A DNA stretch of 63,237 nt from Salipaludibacillus sp. CUR1 (GTDB taxonomy: Bacteria; Bacillota; Bacilli; Bacillales; Salisediminibacteriaceae), in NCBI RefSeq assembly GCF_021028955.1, contig NZ_JAIWPE010000029.1, positions 1-63,237 on the forward strand. Direction: 5' to 3'. Below are positions 42,990 to 52,819 of the stretch, piece after piece. Position numbers and translations under genes: made by a program. The first letter of the stretch is position 1; the number at the start of each line of letters is the position of its first letter. The notes beneath the pieces are model-generated. The model searched no databases. It worked only from the letters and a program-made list of their open reading frames with translations, and was not told the origin of the DNA.

Positions 42990-45809
42990 TTATTTATCAA
43001 TTAAAGGCTGGTTAAACCAATCGGCAATTCTCTCCTCCATCTCACTCATAGGCTCTTCAATCATAGGAATATCCGGAAGAGAACGGGTAAACGATTTGCC
43101 GTACCGGGTAGTTGTTAGTCTTCTGTCCAGAACAACGACTATTCCACGGTCCGTTGAGCTTCGAATCAATCTTCCAAAACCTTGTTTAAAACGGATCACA
43201 GCCTGCGGCAGAGCCAGTTTCATGAAAGGAGAGTGGCCTTCTTCTTTCAGGGTATCCGAACGCTTTTTAAATACCGGGTCATTCGGCGGGCTGAACGGCA
43301 GACGGGCCATAACAATAGCACTCAAATCACTCCCGGGTATATCTACTCCTTCCCAGAAGCTGCTTGTTCCGAACAGAATGGCCTGTTCAAATTGCTGAAA
43401 ATTTTTAGTGAGTTTAGATCTGCTTTTTGTTTGAATTCCTTGTGCGATGAGCATAAATGACTCATCCAGCATTTTTTTTAATTGGAAATACGTTTTCCGA
43501 AGCATATCATAGGAAGTAAACAGAACAAGCATTTTCCCCTTGGTGACATGAGCTATGCGGTATATTTGCAGAGCCGCTGCTTCAATATAAGCTTCCTCGC
43601 CTGCTTCCTGAATTAAAGGCATATCTTCTGGAACCATAAAAGACACTTGTTTATCCCAGGAAAAAGGAGAGTCCACCTGTTTTGTCTCCACTTGAAAGTC
43701 TTCCAGGCCAAGCCTGTGGATCATATATTTGAACTGATTATTGACTGTTAACGTAGCAGACGTCAAAATAACTCTGTCTTTTTTAGCAAAGAAATTGTCT
43801 GCAAGTTTATCAGCTATCTGAATAGGTGAACCATGTACAGCTATAGACTGCTTAGGGCCCTTCGTTTCAAGCTCAAGCCAGTAAACCGAAGAGTCTTCAT
43901 GATTTAGAATGAGTTCATGAAAAGAGAGGTACTGTTCTTCAATTTTAAATAACAAAGCTGCCATCCATTCAGCTTCCCGCTGGTGATGATCTGAAGTTTC
44001 TTTGTCTTCGAGCAGTAAATCCGTCTCCCTGATGATGTGATTAAGCTTTTTAAGAAGAGCTTTAAATAAATTGTCGCACCTTCCAGCTGTCTCCCGTACT
44101 GTGTCCCAGAACTTGTCGGCTGAATTTATAATTTTCGATAGTCTGCCGGTTTCATTTTTGCCAGCCATTCCTTTACCGGCATACTGATTTAACAACAGAA
44201 ATAAATCGTTCCACTCCTGTTTAAACTGACCGGATAATTCAAAGAACTCCTTGCTTATTTCCTTTAATCCGGGCCCCATCAGCCGCCAGATGTTTTCCGG
44301 CACCCATCCCTCTTTCTCTCTAACTAAATCATTAAGAAGCTGAGTCATTGTCAAATAATCCAGTTTCCCTCCAAACTGTCGTGTCGCTGAATCTTCCAAA
44401 TGATGCGCTTCATCAACGATCAGAGTTGAATAGGAAGGAAGTATCTGATGTTCGGCCGCCATATCAGTAAAAAGAAGCGAATGATTGGTTATAATGAGAT
44501 CTGCTTTCTTAGACTGCTTTCTTGCTCTTTGGTAAAAACAGCGGCTGAACCATGGACACTGAGGTGTGGAACAGGATCTCGGGTCACTTGCAACTTCTTC
44601 CCAGAAGCGGGAATTTCCTGATGCCAGACTCAGCTCTTCTACATCCCCGGTATCTGTTTCGGTTAACCAGACTAGTATTTGAGCTTTCGATAATGTTCTG
44701 TCATAAGAATCTATAGGATCATTCATTAAAATGTTTTCAAATTTCTGCAGACATAAATAATGGGATCGGCCTTTAAGCAGAGCAGCTTTGATCTTAAAAG
44801 GCAGAAGCTGCTGCAAAGCAGGAAGTTCTTTTGAAACAATCTGATCCTGTAACTGGACAGTTTCTGTGCTGATCACTACCGGACCACTTTCTGTACGTGA
44901 ATAAAGAGCCGCAGGTATTAAATAACCGAGTGTTTTTCCTGTTCCTGTTCCAGCTTCAATTAATCCTATACTATCATTCTTAAAAACGTCATCAATAAAC
45001 TTAATCATGTCCATTTGCCCTTCCCTGCGTTCATATGAAGGGATCTTTTCTTTCATAAAACTTACATTTTCCAGTGTCGAGTGAAGAAAATCAGTCACAG
45101 ATTCAGGGATGGAACCTGCAGTTTCTTCTCCTGAATAACCAGCCGGTTCCTTAACTGCAAGACCTCTAAAGGCGTCTATCTCTGGAAAGTCCTCAGGGGA
45201 AGATTTACTGAGCTCAATCCATTCCCGCAATATAGACCCTGTATCACTCTTTAACCGGCCTTGCAGCTTTTCTAGTTGCTGCAGCGTGAGAAGCGGAAGA
45301 GCCGACAGCCTTTGAAAGATTTCTATTAACAGTAAAGCTGTAGCTTCTGCATCGCTGTCTGCCCGGTGTGGTTCAAAATGGTCCATCTCAAAACTTTCAG
45401 TCAGCTGAGACAGTTTAAAACTGTCCTGAGTAGGAAAGGCAATCCTGGAAAGCTCAACTGTATCAATAACTGGTCCTTCAAAAGGCACGTAACCTGCATT
45501 AACCAGTTCATCATTTATAAAATTCAAATCAAATTCGACATTGTGGGCAACAAAATAAGCTCCTTCTAATTCTTCAAGCAGGCCAGGAGCAATTTCAGAA
45601 AACACAGGCGCTTCTGACACATGCTTCTCGTGTATATTAGTCAGAGACTTAATAAATGGAGGTATAGAGCGCTCCGGATTTATGTAAGTGGAATAGCGGT
45701 GAATAATTTGCTCATTTTCCACTACTGAATAAGCGAGTTGAATAATCCTGTCCCCCCGCGAAAAAGACACCCCTGTCGTTTCCACATCAAGGACAACAAA
45801 ACGGTTCAT
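42990..45809 (-). CDS. dinG: DinG-type helicase with N-terminal DEDDh exonuclease
   Basis: 939 residues. The exonuclease domain (1-185) has VLDVETTG (D8, E10), AHNVEFD and HRADSDAEA. The XPD/DinG helicase has Walker A IEAGTGTGKT (about 284-293), VDEAHHLED, and motif VI GRLIRSSTDRG near the end. Cysteines at about 353, 413, 418 and 424 keep the C-x4-C-x5-C spacing of Fe-S XPD/DinG helicases. The ATG at 45809 follows GGAAGG by seven bases. It probably resolves R-loops or unusual DNA structures; whether it acts as helicase or nuclease here is unknown. Confidence 0.9.
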   Translation of the reverse strand: MNRFVVLDVETTGVSFSRGDRIIQLAYSVVENEQIIHRYSTYINPERSIPPFIKSLTNIHEKHVSEAPVFSEIAPGLLEELEGAYFVAHNVEFDLNFINDELVNAGYVPFEGPVIDTVELSRIAFPTQDSFKLSQLTESFEMDHFEPHRADSDAEATALLLIEIFQRLSALPLLTLQQLEKLQGRLKSDTGSILREWIELSKSSPEDFPEIDAFRGLAVKEPAGYSGEETAGSIPESVTDFLHSTLENVSFMKEKIPSYERREGQMDMIKFIDDVFKNDSIGLIEAGTGTGKTLGYLIPAALYSRTESGPVVISTETVQLQDQIVSKELPALQQLLPFKIKAALLKGRSHYLCLQKFENILMNDPIDSYDRTLSKAQILVWLTETDTGDVEELSLASGNSRFWEEVASDPRSCSTPQCPWFSRCFYQRARKQSKKADLIITNHSLLFTDMAAEHQILPSYSTLIVDEAHHLEDSATRQFGGKLDYLTMTQLLNDLVREKEGWVPENIWRLMGPGLKEISKEFFELSGQFKQEWNDLFLLLNQYAGKGMAGKNETGRLSKIINSADKFWDTVRETAGRCDNLFKALLKKLNHIIRETDLLLEDKETSDHHQREAEWMAALLFKIEEQYLSFHELILNHEDSSVYWLELETKGPKQSIAVHGSPIQIADKLADNFFAKKDRVILTSATLTVNNQFKYMIHRLGLEDFQVETKQVDSPFSWDKQVSFMVPEDMPLIQEAGEEAYIEAAALQIYRIAHVTKGKMLVLFTSYDMLRKTYFQLKKMLDESFMLIAQGIQTKSRSKLTKNFQQFEQAILFGTSSFWEGVDIPGSDLSAIVMARLPFSPPNDPVFKKRSDTLKEEGHSPFMKLALPQAVIRFKQGFGRLIRSSTDRGIVVVLDRRLTTTRYGKSFTRSLPDIPMIEEPMSEMEERIADWFNQPLIDK

Positions 45810-45944
45810 AACATTACCTTCCTTCTTCATCAAAAAATAAAGCATCTCACTTATTGTAGCATGTGAGGGTGGAGGATTCACCTAAATATAAATGATAAAT
45901 CTGTCCATCTCCATAAATAAACAGAACCAGTGACAAAACTCAGA

Positions 45945-45987
45945 TAAAAAAGGAATGGCCCTCACTTAAAGAGAGCCATTCTTTTTA
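45945..45987 (-). terminator. Terminator of the panBCD operon
   Basis: On the minus strand AAAAAGAATGGC pairs with GCCATTCCTTTTT, followed by T-rich sequence, 70 bases after the panD stop. Confidence 0.8.
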
Positions 45988-46057
45988 AATTAAGTTGATT
46001 TATTCGAACCGCACCCGCTTGTATTCTGAAGGATGAGTGTTTGCTTAATCTGCCGGT

Positions 46058-46441
46058 TCAGCGATAGGTAGCTGCCGGTTCGGTGCCCATCATCTCAATA
46101 ATATTATTTGCTTCGTCCAGAATAGCCACTTTAGGTTCGTGTGTAAGACATTCTTTTTCTTCCAGCCATTTGTAAGAAATAATTATTACTTTGTCTCCTG
46201 GCTGAACAAGCCTTGCTGCCGCACCATTTAAACAAATTGTTTTTGAACCGCGCGGTCCGGAAATAATATACGTCTCCAGCCTTGCGCCATTATTATTGTT
46301 TACAACTTGCACTTTTTCATTTTCCATCATTCCTGTCGCATCTAGCAGATCCTGGTCTATCGTGATACTGCCTACGTAATTTAAGTCAGCTTCTGTTACC
46401 GTTGCCCGGTGAATTTTCCCGCTCATCATTTCCCTGTACAT
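46058..46441 (-). CDS. panD: Aspartate 1-decarboxylase
   Basis: 127 residues. The self-cleavage site is Gly-Ser in YVGSITID (G24/S25), which produces the pyruvoyl group; K9 and Y58-region residues (LETYIISG) are in place. It makes beta-alanine for pantothenate. It starts one base after the panC stop with GGGGA upstream. Confidence 0.94.
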   Translation of the reverse strand: MYREMMSGKIHRATVTEADLNYVGSITIDQDLLDATGMMENEKVQVVNNNNGARLETYIISGPRGSKTICLNGAAARLVQPGDKVIIISYKWLEEKECLTHEPKVAILDEANNIIEMMGTEPAATYR

Positions 46442-47311
46442 TTAATTTTCCCCTTCCATTTCACCTTGTCTCCATGTCTGATTATCTATTAATCTCGCAC
46501 CGCTATAAAAGACAGCAACAGCCAGTATAACATCACCTTCAAGCCTTGAAAGCGTCGTAAGTTCGGGAAAACGGTACACTGAAACATAATCAATCTTCCC
46601 TGAGATTCTTTTTTCGAGCTTGCTGCGTGTCCAGGATTCCAGTTCATGTGAAAACTGAAACTCCCCGCTTAATGCCTTTGTGACTGCCTCTTTCAATGTT
46701 TTATAAATTTGGGGTGCTTCCTCTCTTTCACTTTCAGTTAAATTAACATTTCTGGAGCTTTTAGCGAGACCATCTTCTTCCCTTACAATATCTACAGGTA
46801 CGACCCTTACATCCATATGATAATCTGAAACCATACGTTTTATTACGGCAACCTGCTGTGCGTCTTTCATTCCGAAATAAGCATAGTCAGGATTCACCGC
46901 TTGAAACAGTTTCATCACAACAGTTGCTACACCATCGAAATGGCCGGGCCGGCTCGCCCCGCAAAGAACCTCCGTCCCTTCATGGACTGTTAACGTAGCG
47001 CTCATAGGCCCCGGATACATTTCTGATATATGCGGGTAAAAGAGCACATCTACTCCGTGAGCTTCAGCCAGCCTCTTATCTCTATCATGATCCCTGGGAT
47101 AATCTTCAAAGTCTTCTCCTTCTCCGAACTGAAGAGGATTGACAAAAATGCTCATCACTGTAATGTCTGTACCTTCTTTTGCTTTTTCAACGAGTTTTAG
47201 ATGACCTTCATGCAGGAACCCCATTGTAGGAACGAATCCAACGGTTTTCCCTTTTTTCTTTTCACTTTTCAAATAGTCTTTCAACTCACTGATTCTATTT
47301 ATTTCAATCAT
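46442..47311 (-). CDS. panC: Pantothenate synthetase
   Basis: 289 residues with [10 protein letters not shown] (HxGH ATP-binding), [19 protein letters not shown], and the KSSRNVNLT motif (KMSKS-like). It joins pantoate and beta-alanine with ATP. It overlaps the end of panB by eight bases. Confidence 0.95.
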   Translation of the reverse strand: MIEINRISELKDYLKSEKKKGKTVGFVPTMGFLHEGHLKLVEKAKEGTDITVMSIFVNPLQFGEGEDFEDYPRDHDRDKRLAEAHGVDVLFYPHISEMYPGPMSATLTVHEGTEVLCGASRPGHFDGVATVVMKLFQAVNPDYAYFGMKDAQQVAVIKRMVSDYHMDVRVVPVDIVREEDGLAKSSRNVNLTESEREEAPQIYKTLKEAVTKALSGEFQFSHELESWTRSKLEKRISGKIDYVSVYRFPELTTLSRLEGDVILAVAVFYSGARLIDNQTWRQGEMEGEN

Positions 47312-48149
47312 TTGCTCCTCTACCCCCGTAAAGCTCTATCGCATCCCGTTCAACAGGCTTAAAGACGTGTTTCTTCTCCGGGAAAGACCGACTCTTTACG
47401 TCTTCTCTGAATTGAACAAGAGATTGTTCAATAATTTCATTTATATTAGTATATTGTTTAACGAATTTTGGCATATGCCCGCTATGATAACCAATAATGT
47501 CATGGTAAACAAGCACTTGTCCGTCCGTGTAACGGCCTCCGCCAATTCCAATAACCGGAATAGTTAATGACTTGGCCACTGTCTCTGCCAGAGCTTCAGG
47601 TACACATTCAAGAACGAGGAGACAAGCCCCGGCTTCTTCAAGAGCAGCCGCATCTCTGAGCAGCTGTTCAGCCTCTGCCGCTTCTTTTCCCTGAACAGAA
47701 TATCCGCCGAGTACACCGACAGCTTGCGGCGTAAGTCCAAGGTGGGAAACGACAGGTACTCCTGCCTGGACTAAAAGCGATGTCTTCTCTATAACCGGTC
47801 CGTTTCCTTCGAGCTTCACAGCATGGGCGCCGCCTTCCTGAATCAGCCTCCGTGCGTTTGCAAATGTTTCTTCTATGCCAGCATGGTAGGATAAAAATGG
47901 CATATCCACCACCACAAATGTATCAGTTGCTCCTCTTTTCACTGCTTTCGTGTGATGAACCATATCGTCCATCGTCACTGGAACGGTAGATTCATAGCCA
48001 AGCACGACCATGCCTAATGAATCCCCTACGAGAATCACGTCGACAGCTGCCTGTTCAGCTAACTTTGCTGAAGGTGCGTCATAGGCAGTTATCATAACAA
48101 CAGGCTCACCACTGCTTTTCATTTTTTTAAAATCTGTCGTTGTTTTCAT
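47304..48149 (-). CDS. panB: 3-methyl-2-oxobutanoate hydroxymethyltransferase
   Basis: 281 residues, TIM-barrel with [29 protein letters not shown] (Mg ligands Asp), KLEGN and HLGLTPQ. It makes ketopantoate from 2-oxoisovalerate and methylene-THF. First gene of panB-C-D, with a structured leader upstream. Confidence 0.95.
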   Translation of the reverse strand: MKTTTDFKKMKSSGEPVVMITAYDAPSAKLAEQAAVDVILVGDSLGMVVLGYESTVPVTMDDMVHHTKAVKRGATDTFVVVDMPFLSYHAGIEETFANARRLIQEGGAHAVKLEGNGPVIEKTSLLVQAGVPVVSHLGLTPQAVGVLGGYSVQGKEAAEAEQLLRDAAALEEAGACLLVLECVPEALAETVAKSLTIPVIGIGGGRYTDGQVLVYHDIIGYHSGHMPKFVKQYTNINEIIEQSLVQFREDVKSRSFPEKKHVFKPVERDAIELYGGRGAND

Positions 48150-48191
48150 TTCCTGACTCCTTTCATTGAAAGGACGAAAAAGGGGCTAAAA

Positions 48192-48229
48192 CGCAAATAA
48201 AACCTTCTCCAGCAAGGAAAGAAGGTTTG
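48192..48229 (-). terminator. Attenuator-like hairpin in the panB leader
   Basis: On the minus strand AAACCTTCT pairs with AGAAGGTTT around TTCCTTGCTGG, then TATTTGCGTTTT. It lies within the leader, about 50 bases before the panB ATG, so it can act as a conditional terminator. Confidence 0.6.
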
Positions 48230-48406
48230 GACTGCTAATCCTTTTTAAGAAAAATACGAAAAGACACTGAAACATCATTCAGCTGCAACTCCTGTATTTT
48301 CCTTCATCTGTTTAACCCTCTGTCCCCGTCCGTCTCCGGATCAAGGCAGACTATTGTCTACTCGATTTTTAAACTGGTACAGTTCCTCAAGGATACTGTC
48401 CGTCTC
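48230..48406 (-). ncRNA. Candidate pan-motif leader of panBCD
   Basis: The leader of about 250 bases begins downstream of TATAAT at 48414-48409 (minus). It contains two copies of GAGACGGAC (48406-48398 and 48336-48328). A hairpin ACAGT-A-TCC/GGA-ACTGT (48399-48379) has a bulged A, and a GTAGAC/GTCTGC stem lies between them. The known Firmicute pan RNA is a stem-loop, often in tandem, with bulged A residues upstream of panB; the correspondence is inferred, since the Rfam consensus could not be checked. It ends in an attenuator-like hairpin. Confidence 0.5.
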
Positions 48407-48408
48407 TA

Positions 48409-48437
48409 ATTATAGCAAATTATCAGAAAAAATGTGA
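48409..48437 (-). promoter_or_regulatory. Promoter of panBCD
   Basis: TATAAT at 48414-48409 on the minus strand; the -35 (TCACAT, 48437-48432) is weak with a 17-base spacer. Confidence 0.5.
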
Positions 48438-48440
48438 CAT

Positions 48441-49403
48441 TTATTTAAGCTCTATATCTGCCGAATAAATACGGTGAGTCTCTCCTTGATTGTCCTGTAG
48501 TAAAAGGACGCCTTCACCGTCAATTCCTAAAGCATAGCCTTCAGTTGTTCCCGCCGTACTTCTTGCAACGATTTTTTTCCCTATAGACACTGCATGCGCT
48601 TCCCAGAGAGGCTTTATGAGGGAAAACCCTTGAGAGAGATAGGTCCTGTAAAGCCAGGAAAATTCGTTGAGAATGGCAGCAATCACCTCTGCCCGGTTAA
48701 ACGGCTTCCCTGCTTCTATATTCATGGAAGTGGCAATCTCACTAAGGTCCTCAGGGAATGCGCCATGGTTAACATTGAGACCAATCCCGATAATCACTGA
48801 CTGCACTCTGTCAGGATCCGCCTGCATTTCTGTTAAAATCCCGCATAGCTTTTTCCCGTTGACTAACAGGTCATTAGGCCATTTTATGGACAAGGGCAAA
48901 CCGGAAACACTTTCAATTGCCCGTGTCACGGCTACTGCAGTGAGTAAAGTTAACTGAGGAGCTTTCCGGAAATCAATTTGCGGCTTTAAAACCAGGCTCA
49001 TCCACACTCCTGATCCTTTTTCTGAGTCCCAAACTCTGCCAAGACGGCCCTTCCCTCCAGTCTGCTCATCTGCTACCACCACAGTTCCTTCACTCACGCC
49101 CTCATTTGCAAGCTGCTGGGCGACTGTTTGAGTTGACGTAACAGAATTATGGTAAACTACATTTTCAAAAAGATCGTTCTTTTTAATTCTTGAGTAAATA
49201 TCATGTTCACTCAGCAGATAAGCACTCTTAGTTAATTGATAACCTTTGTTTTGCACAGCTATAATGTCGTATCCTTCGTCCCTGAGAGCTTTAATATGCT
49301 TCCATACAGCAGTTCTGCTGCAATTAAGCTCGTTACTGATCTTTTCACCGGATAAAAATGCGCTGTCATTCTGTCTTAATAGTTTTAGAACTTTCCCTTT
49401 CAT
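48441..49403 (-). CDS. birA: Biotin--protein ligase and biotin operon repressor BirA
   Basis: 320 residues. The N-terminal winged helix (SGEKISNELNCSRTAVWKHIKALRDEGY) allows repression of biotin genes. The ligase domain has GKGRLGRVWDS (GRGRxGR-type biotinyl-AMP loop) and KWPNDLLVNGKKLCGIL. The C-terminal SH3-like cap (EGYALGIDGEGVLLLQD) is present. It overlaps cca by ATGA. Confidence 0.94.
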   Translation of the reverse strand: MKGKVLKLLRQNDSAFLSGEKISNELNCSRTAVWKHIKALRDEGYDIIAVQNKGYQLTKSAYLLSEHDIYSRIKKNDLFENVVYHNSVTSTQTVAQQLANEGVSEGTVVVADEQTGGKGRLGRVWDSEKGSGVWMSLVLKPQIDFRKAPQLTLLTAVAVTRAIESVSGLPLSIKWPNDLLVNGKKLCGILTEMQADPDRVQSVIIGIGLNVNHGAFPEDLSEIATSMNIEAGKPFNRAEVIAAILNEFSWLYRTYLSQGFSLIKPLWEAHAVSIGKKIVARSTAGTTEGYALGIDGEGVLLLQDNQGETHRIYSADIELK

Positions 49404-50542
49404 CTGTTTAACTCCTTTTCTGCCCAGGCAAGTACTGCTTTTTTTTCATTAGCGACAGCCCCTTCCACAACCGCTTTCTCTATGCTTTTAAGCCACCGGC
49501 CAATCTCCCATCCGGACAATGCCGGGAACTGTGCTATAAGGTCCCTCCCGGTTACCGCTAATTCACTTTTATTTTTTACCGGTAAGTCTTTAAAAACCTC
49601 GTGCCATTTATCCGCTGTTATCGTTCCAGGTTTAACCAGTTTGACAAGTAGAATAGCAATATCCAGCCGTTGTTCGCCAAGCACATATATATCGTAAAGG
49701 CTCCACCCGTCTGAAAAGAACTGGTGAACTTTAGAATGAATTGTGATGACATCTTTTGTGAGGCGGTTTGACCTTTTATAGTAAGACAGTCCTGCCTTAG
49801 CGCTTTCCGGGGCGTTATTATAAAGAGCAACAGACCACCATGTCAGAAGATCCTTTATAAAGAGAGGTTTGTTCAAAGACCTCAAACTGGAATGCACTTC
49901 CGCATTTTTCAAGACAAATGGGAGCTGTTGGAAAACCCGCTGTTTCAGGAGCCAGTTCCAGTCTATACCCGATAAATTGGTCTGGCTCATTTTTTCTGTT
50001 TCCGAGGCGACTCGTTCAGCAGCGGGGTTTAATATTAATTCAGCCAGGTCGTCCATATGATCCTGAGTCTCTTTATCTATCTTAAATCCAAGCTGAAGAG
50101 CAAACCTGAGAGCCCTCAGCAGCCTGAGTGGATCTTCAAGGAACGGAGCACTGCTGTTTTCAATTGTCCGCAGCCTCTTATTATCTATGTCTTCCTGCCC
50201 GCCGAAGGGGTCAATGATATCCCCTTGCAGCGTTTTGGCCATTGAATTACAAGTAAAATCCCTATTCCTTAAATCCTCTCTAATTGTCTTGCCTTTAAAT
50301 GTGCTTACTTCCACCGGTTTACCCTTTACAGGCACAAGGACTGTCCCGTGCTGTATACCTACATCAATCGTCCGGGGAAATACCGACTGAATATCTCCAG
50401 TCTTTGCCTCCGTAGAAATATCAACATCATGAACCGGATTTGACAGGTACTCATCTCTGACAGCCCCTCCGACTATATAACTTTCAAACCCAGCTTCCGT
50501 CAATACGGTAAGCACATACTTTCCCGCTTCTTCCCAAGTCAT
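49400..50542 (-). CDS. cca: CCA tRNA nucleotidyltransferase
   Basis: 380 residues. The head domain has YIVGGAVRDEYL and HDVDIST (catalytic DxD), then RNRDFTCNSMAK. RRALRFALQ-like LRLLRALRFALQLGF forms the neck. It adds or repairs the 3' CCA of tRNA. Co-transcribed with birA (overlap) and bshA (one base apart), the known Bacillus order. Confidence 0.94.
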   Translation of the reverse strand: MTWEEAGKYVLTVLTEAGFESYIVGGAVRDEYLSNPVHDVDISTEAKTGDIQSVFPRTIDVGIQHGTVLVPVKGKPVEVSTFKGKTIREDLRNRDFTCNSMAKTLQGDIIDPFGGQEDIDNKRLRTIENSSAPFLEDPLRLLRALRFALQLGFKIDKETQDHMDDLAELILNPAAERVASETEKMSQTNLSGIDWNWLLKQRVFQQLPFVLKNAEVHSSLRSLNKPLFIKDLLTWWSVALYNNAPESAKAGLSYYKRSNRLTKDVITIHSKVHQFFSDGWSLYDIYVLGEQRLDIAILLVKLVKPGTITADKWHEVFKDLPVKNKSELAVTGRDLIAQFPALSGWEIGRWLKSIEKAVVEGAVANEKKAVLAWAEKELNR

Positions 50543-50543
50543 A

Positions 50544-51677
50544 TTATCCCCGCTTTTTCAGTGCTTTGTCATAAATAGTTTCATAATCTGAAACGATTCT
50601 GTCCCGGTGAAACGTTTCGACTGCCCTTTTTACAGCCGCTTCAGCCATTCTTTTCTGGATTTCAGGGTGATCTAATAAATGTACAGCATATTCTGCTGCC
50701 TCTTCCAAATCACCAAGCCTGCTGATATATCCGCTTTTTCCGTGTTCTATTACTTCAGGAATACCTCCAATATCTGTTCCTATGACAGGTACGCCGCAAG
50801 CCATCGCTTCAAGAATAACGAGTCCGAAACTTTCTTTTTCAGATAAAAGAAGTTTTAGATCACTCATTGAAAGCAAGTCAGCCACTCGCTTCTGGTTTCC
50901 AAGAAAGCGGACATGCTCTTTAAGACCTAACTCGTTAACTAAGTCACAAATTACCGGCAGTTCCGGGCCTTCCCCTATGAGAAGCAAGACCGCATCTTTC
51001 TGGCGGCGAATGATATTAAACGTTTTTACTACATCCTGGACACGCTTAACTTTTCTGAAATTCGACACGTGGGAAATGACTTTTTGGTTCTCTTTAATTT
51101 TCAGGTCTTCTCTTAAATCATTGCACACCCTTGGATAATAAATACGGTGATCCACAAAATTATAAACTGTTTCTATCGGTTTATCGATACGCAGGAGATC
51201 TTTAGTCTGGGTAATTAAACTATCGGATACAGCGGTAACCACATCGGATTTCTCTATACCGAACCTGATCATATCTGAAAGGGAAGGGTCATAACCCAAT
51301 ACAGTAATGTCCGTTCCATGAAGAGTCGTTACGACTTTCACCTCATGCTCAACCATTTCTTTTGCTAAGTAAGCGCTGATCGCATGGGGGATCGCGTAAT
51401 GCACATGGAGAAGATCCAGTCCCTCTCTTTTAATTACATCAGCCATTTTGCTTGCCAGCGCAAGATCATACGGCGGATATCTGAAGACTGAGTACTGATT
51501 AACTTCTACTTCATGAAAGAAAATATTTGATTTTTGTTCATCAAGCCTGAACGGGAGACTTGAGGTTATAAAATGCACCTCATGGCCTTTTTCTGCCAGT
51601 GCTTTCCCTAATTCCGTTGCTACTACTCCCGAACCACCAACAGTCGGGTAGCATGTAATGCCAATTTTATATGTCAT
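50544..51677 (-). CDS. bshA: N-acetyl-alpha-D-glucosaminyl L-malate synthase BshA
   Basis: 377 residues, GT-B glycosyltransferase (GT4). CYPTVGGSGVVATELGKAL at the start, LHVHYAIPHAISAYLAK, and LLLSEKESFGLVILEAMACGVPVIGTDIGGIPEVI (UDP-sugar binding E-x7-E). It joins malate to GlcNAc, step 1 of bacillithiol synthesis. Confidence 0.94.
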   Translation of the reverse strand: MTYKIGITCYPTVGGSGVVATELGKALAEKGHEVHFITSSLPFRLDEQKSNIFFHEVEVNQYSVFRYPPYDLALASKMADVIKREGLDLLHVHYAIPHAISAYLAKEMVEHEVKVVTTLHGTDITVLGYDPSLSDMIRFGIEKSDVVTAVSDSLITQTKDLLRIDKPIETVYNFVDHRIYYPRVCNDLREDLKIKENQKVISHVSNFRKVKRVQDVVKTFNIIRRQKDAVLLLIGEGPELPVICDLVNELGLKEHVRFLGNQKRVADLLSMSDLKLLLSEKESFGLVILEAMACGVPVIGTDIGGIPEVIEHGKSGYISRLGDLEEAAEYAVHLLDHPEIQKRMAEAAVKRAVETFHRDRIVSDYETIYDKALKKRG

Positions 51678-51678
51678 A

Positions 51679-52392
51679 TCAATCTCCTAATAACTCCCTG
51701 ATAAGCACAGGCTTTTCACTGAAAAAGCCTTCTGCTGCGCTGATGCCTGCTTCCTCTCCCAATAGACGTTCTCTTGCCTGCAGGTTTTCCAGGAACCCAC
51801 TGTTCAAAGGGGTCTGGACTGTGCCTGTCCGGGGAAAAAACTGGCTTTTAAAGCAATGTAAAGCTGCATATTTTGTATCTCTGAATTCCGTAATATCTAT
51901 TAGGAAATCAGGTGCTGACAGGCCGTTGATCTGATAAAAGTACAAAGCAGAAGGACGGAAAGCTTCTTCCGTTTCTCCTTCTAAATATTTTTTAATACCG
52001 GCTGAAAAAAAAGCTTCTTTTACTAATTCACCGCAATGGCCATGGTCGGGATGGCGGTCTTCATGATAAGGAGCAAACAGGAGTTTAGGTTTAAATCTGC
52101 GAATAAGCTTCACCAGTTCTTCAATTGCCTCCTGGCGGCAGGAAAGAAGCTGTCTGTCTGGAAACTGGAGTTGCACCGGCTTCGGAACTCCTAAAGTCTC
52201 GCATGCCAGTTTGGCCTCTTTTTGCCTGGATTCCACTGTTCCATTAGAAGACAATTCAGCTTCAGTTAAATGCACCAGGCGGATATTCTTTCCTTGTGCC
52301 CTGTATTTCGCAATGGTGCCGCCCATTCCTATTTCCACGTCATCAGGATGAGCCCCAACAGCCAGAATGTCCACTCTGTCTTTATGTATCAT
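51679..52392 (-). CDS. bshB1: Bacillithiol biosynthesis deacetylase BshB1
   Basis: 237 residues. Zn-dependent LmbE/PIG-L fold with [16 protein letters not shown] (AHPDD motif) and [15 protein letters not shown]. It removes acetate from GlcNAc-malate, step 2 of bacillithiol synthesis. The ATG at 52392 has GGAG seven bases upstream; a frame to 52410 is rejected. Its start overlaps the end of mgsA by 11 bases. Confidence 0.93.
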   Translation of the reverse strand: MIHKDRVDILAVGAHPDDVEIGMGGTIAKYRAQGKNIRLVHLTEAELSSNGTVESRQKEAKLACETLGVPKPVQLQFPDRQLLSCRQEAIEELVKLIRRFKPKLLFAPYHEDRHPDHGHCGELVKEAFFSAGIKKYLEGETEEAFRPSALYFYQINGLSAPDFLIDITEFRDTKYAALHCFKSQFFPRTGTVQTPLNSGFLENLQARERLLGEEAGISAAEGFFSEKPVLIRELLGD

Positions 52393-52795
52393 TCCCCTGC
52401 TCCTTCTCAATTTCCCGCCACGTAAATTCGCCTCTTTGCAAACCTGAAAGCAGAATTTCAGCTGTAGCCATATTAGTGGCTAAAGGAATGGTGTAAACAT
52501 CACAGAGCCTGATTAAAGCAGTGATATCCGGTTCATGGGGCTGGGCAGTAAGTGGGTCTTTAAAGAAAATTACGAGATCCATCTCGTTTTCTGCAATCAT
52601 GGAGCCAATCTGCTGGTCTCCGCCCAAAGGTCCTGATTTGAACCGGTGAATATCAAGTTTTGTCTCTGCCATAATTCTTTTTCCTGTCGTGCCAGTTGAA
52701 TACAGGCGATGGTCTTTCAGCACTTCCTCATAAGCTATGGCAAATTTGACAAGATCGTCTTTTTTCTTGTCATGAGCTATAAACGCTATATTCAT
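52382..52795 (-). CDS. mgsA: Methylglyoxal synthase
   Basis: 137 residues. [31 protein letters not shown] and [14 protein letters not shown] are the conserved phosphate-binding and catalytic blocks (with the catalytic Asp and His). It turns dihydroxyacetone phosphate into methylglyoxal. Bacillithiol genes next door fit, since bacillithiol helps detoxify methylglyoxal. Confidence 0.95.
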   Translation of the reverse strand: MNIAFIAHDKKKDDLVKFAIAYEEVLKDHRLYSTGTTGKRIMAETKLDIHRFKSGPLGGDQQIGSMIAENEMDLVIFFKDPLTAQPHEPDITALIRLCDVYTIPLATNMATAEILLSGLQRGEFTWREIEKEQGNDT

Positions 52796-52819
52796 TAAAG
52801 AATACCTCCTAATTGGTTA

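Noticed and set aside
48230-48406. T-box riboswitch upstream of panB
   Set aside because: No AGGGTGGNACCGCG T-box sequence and no specifier loop were found.
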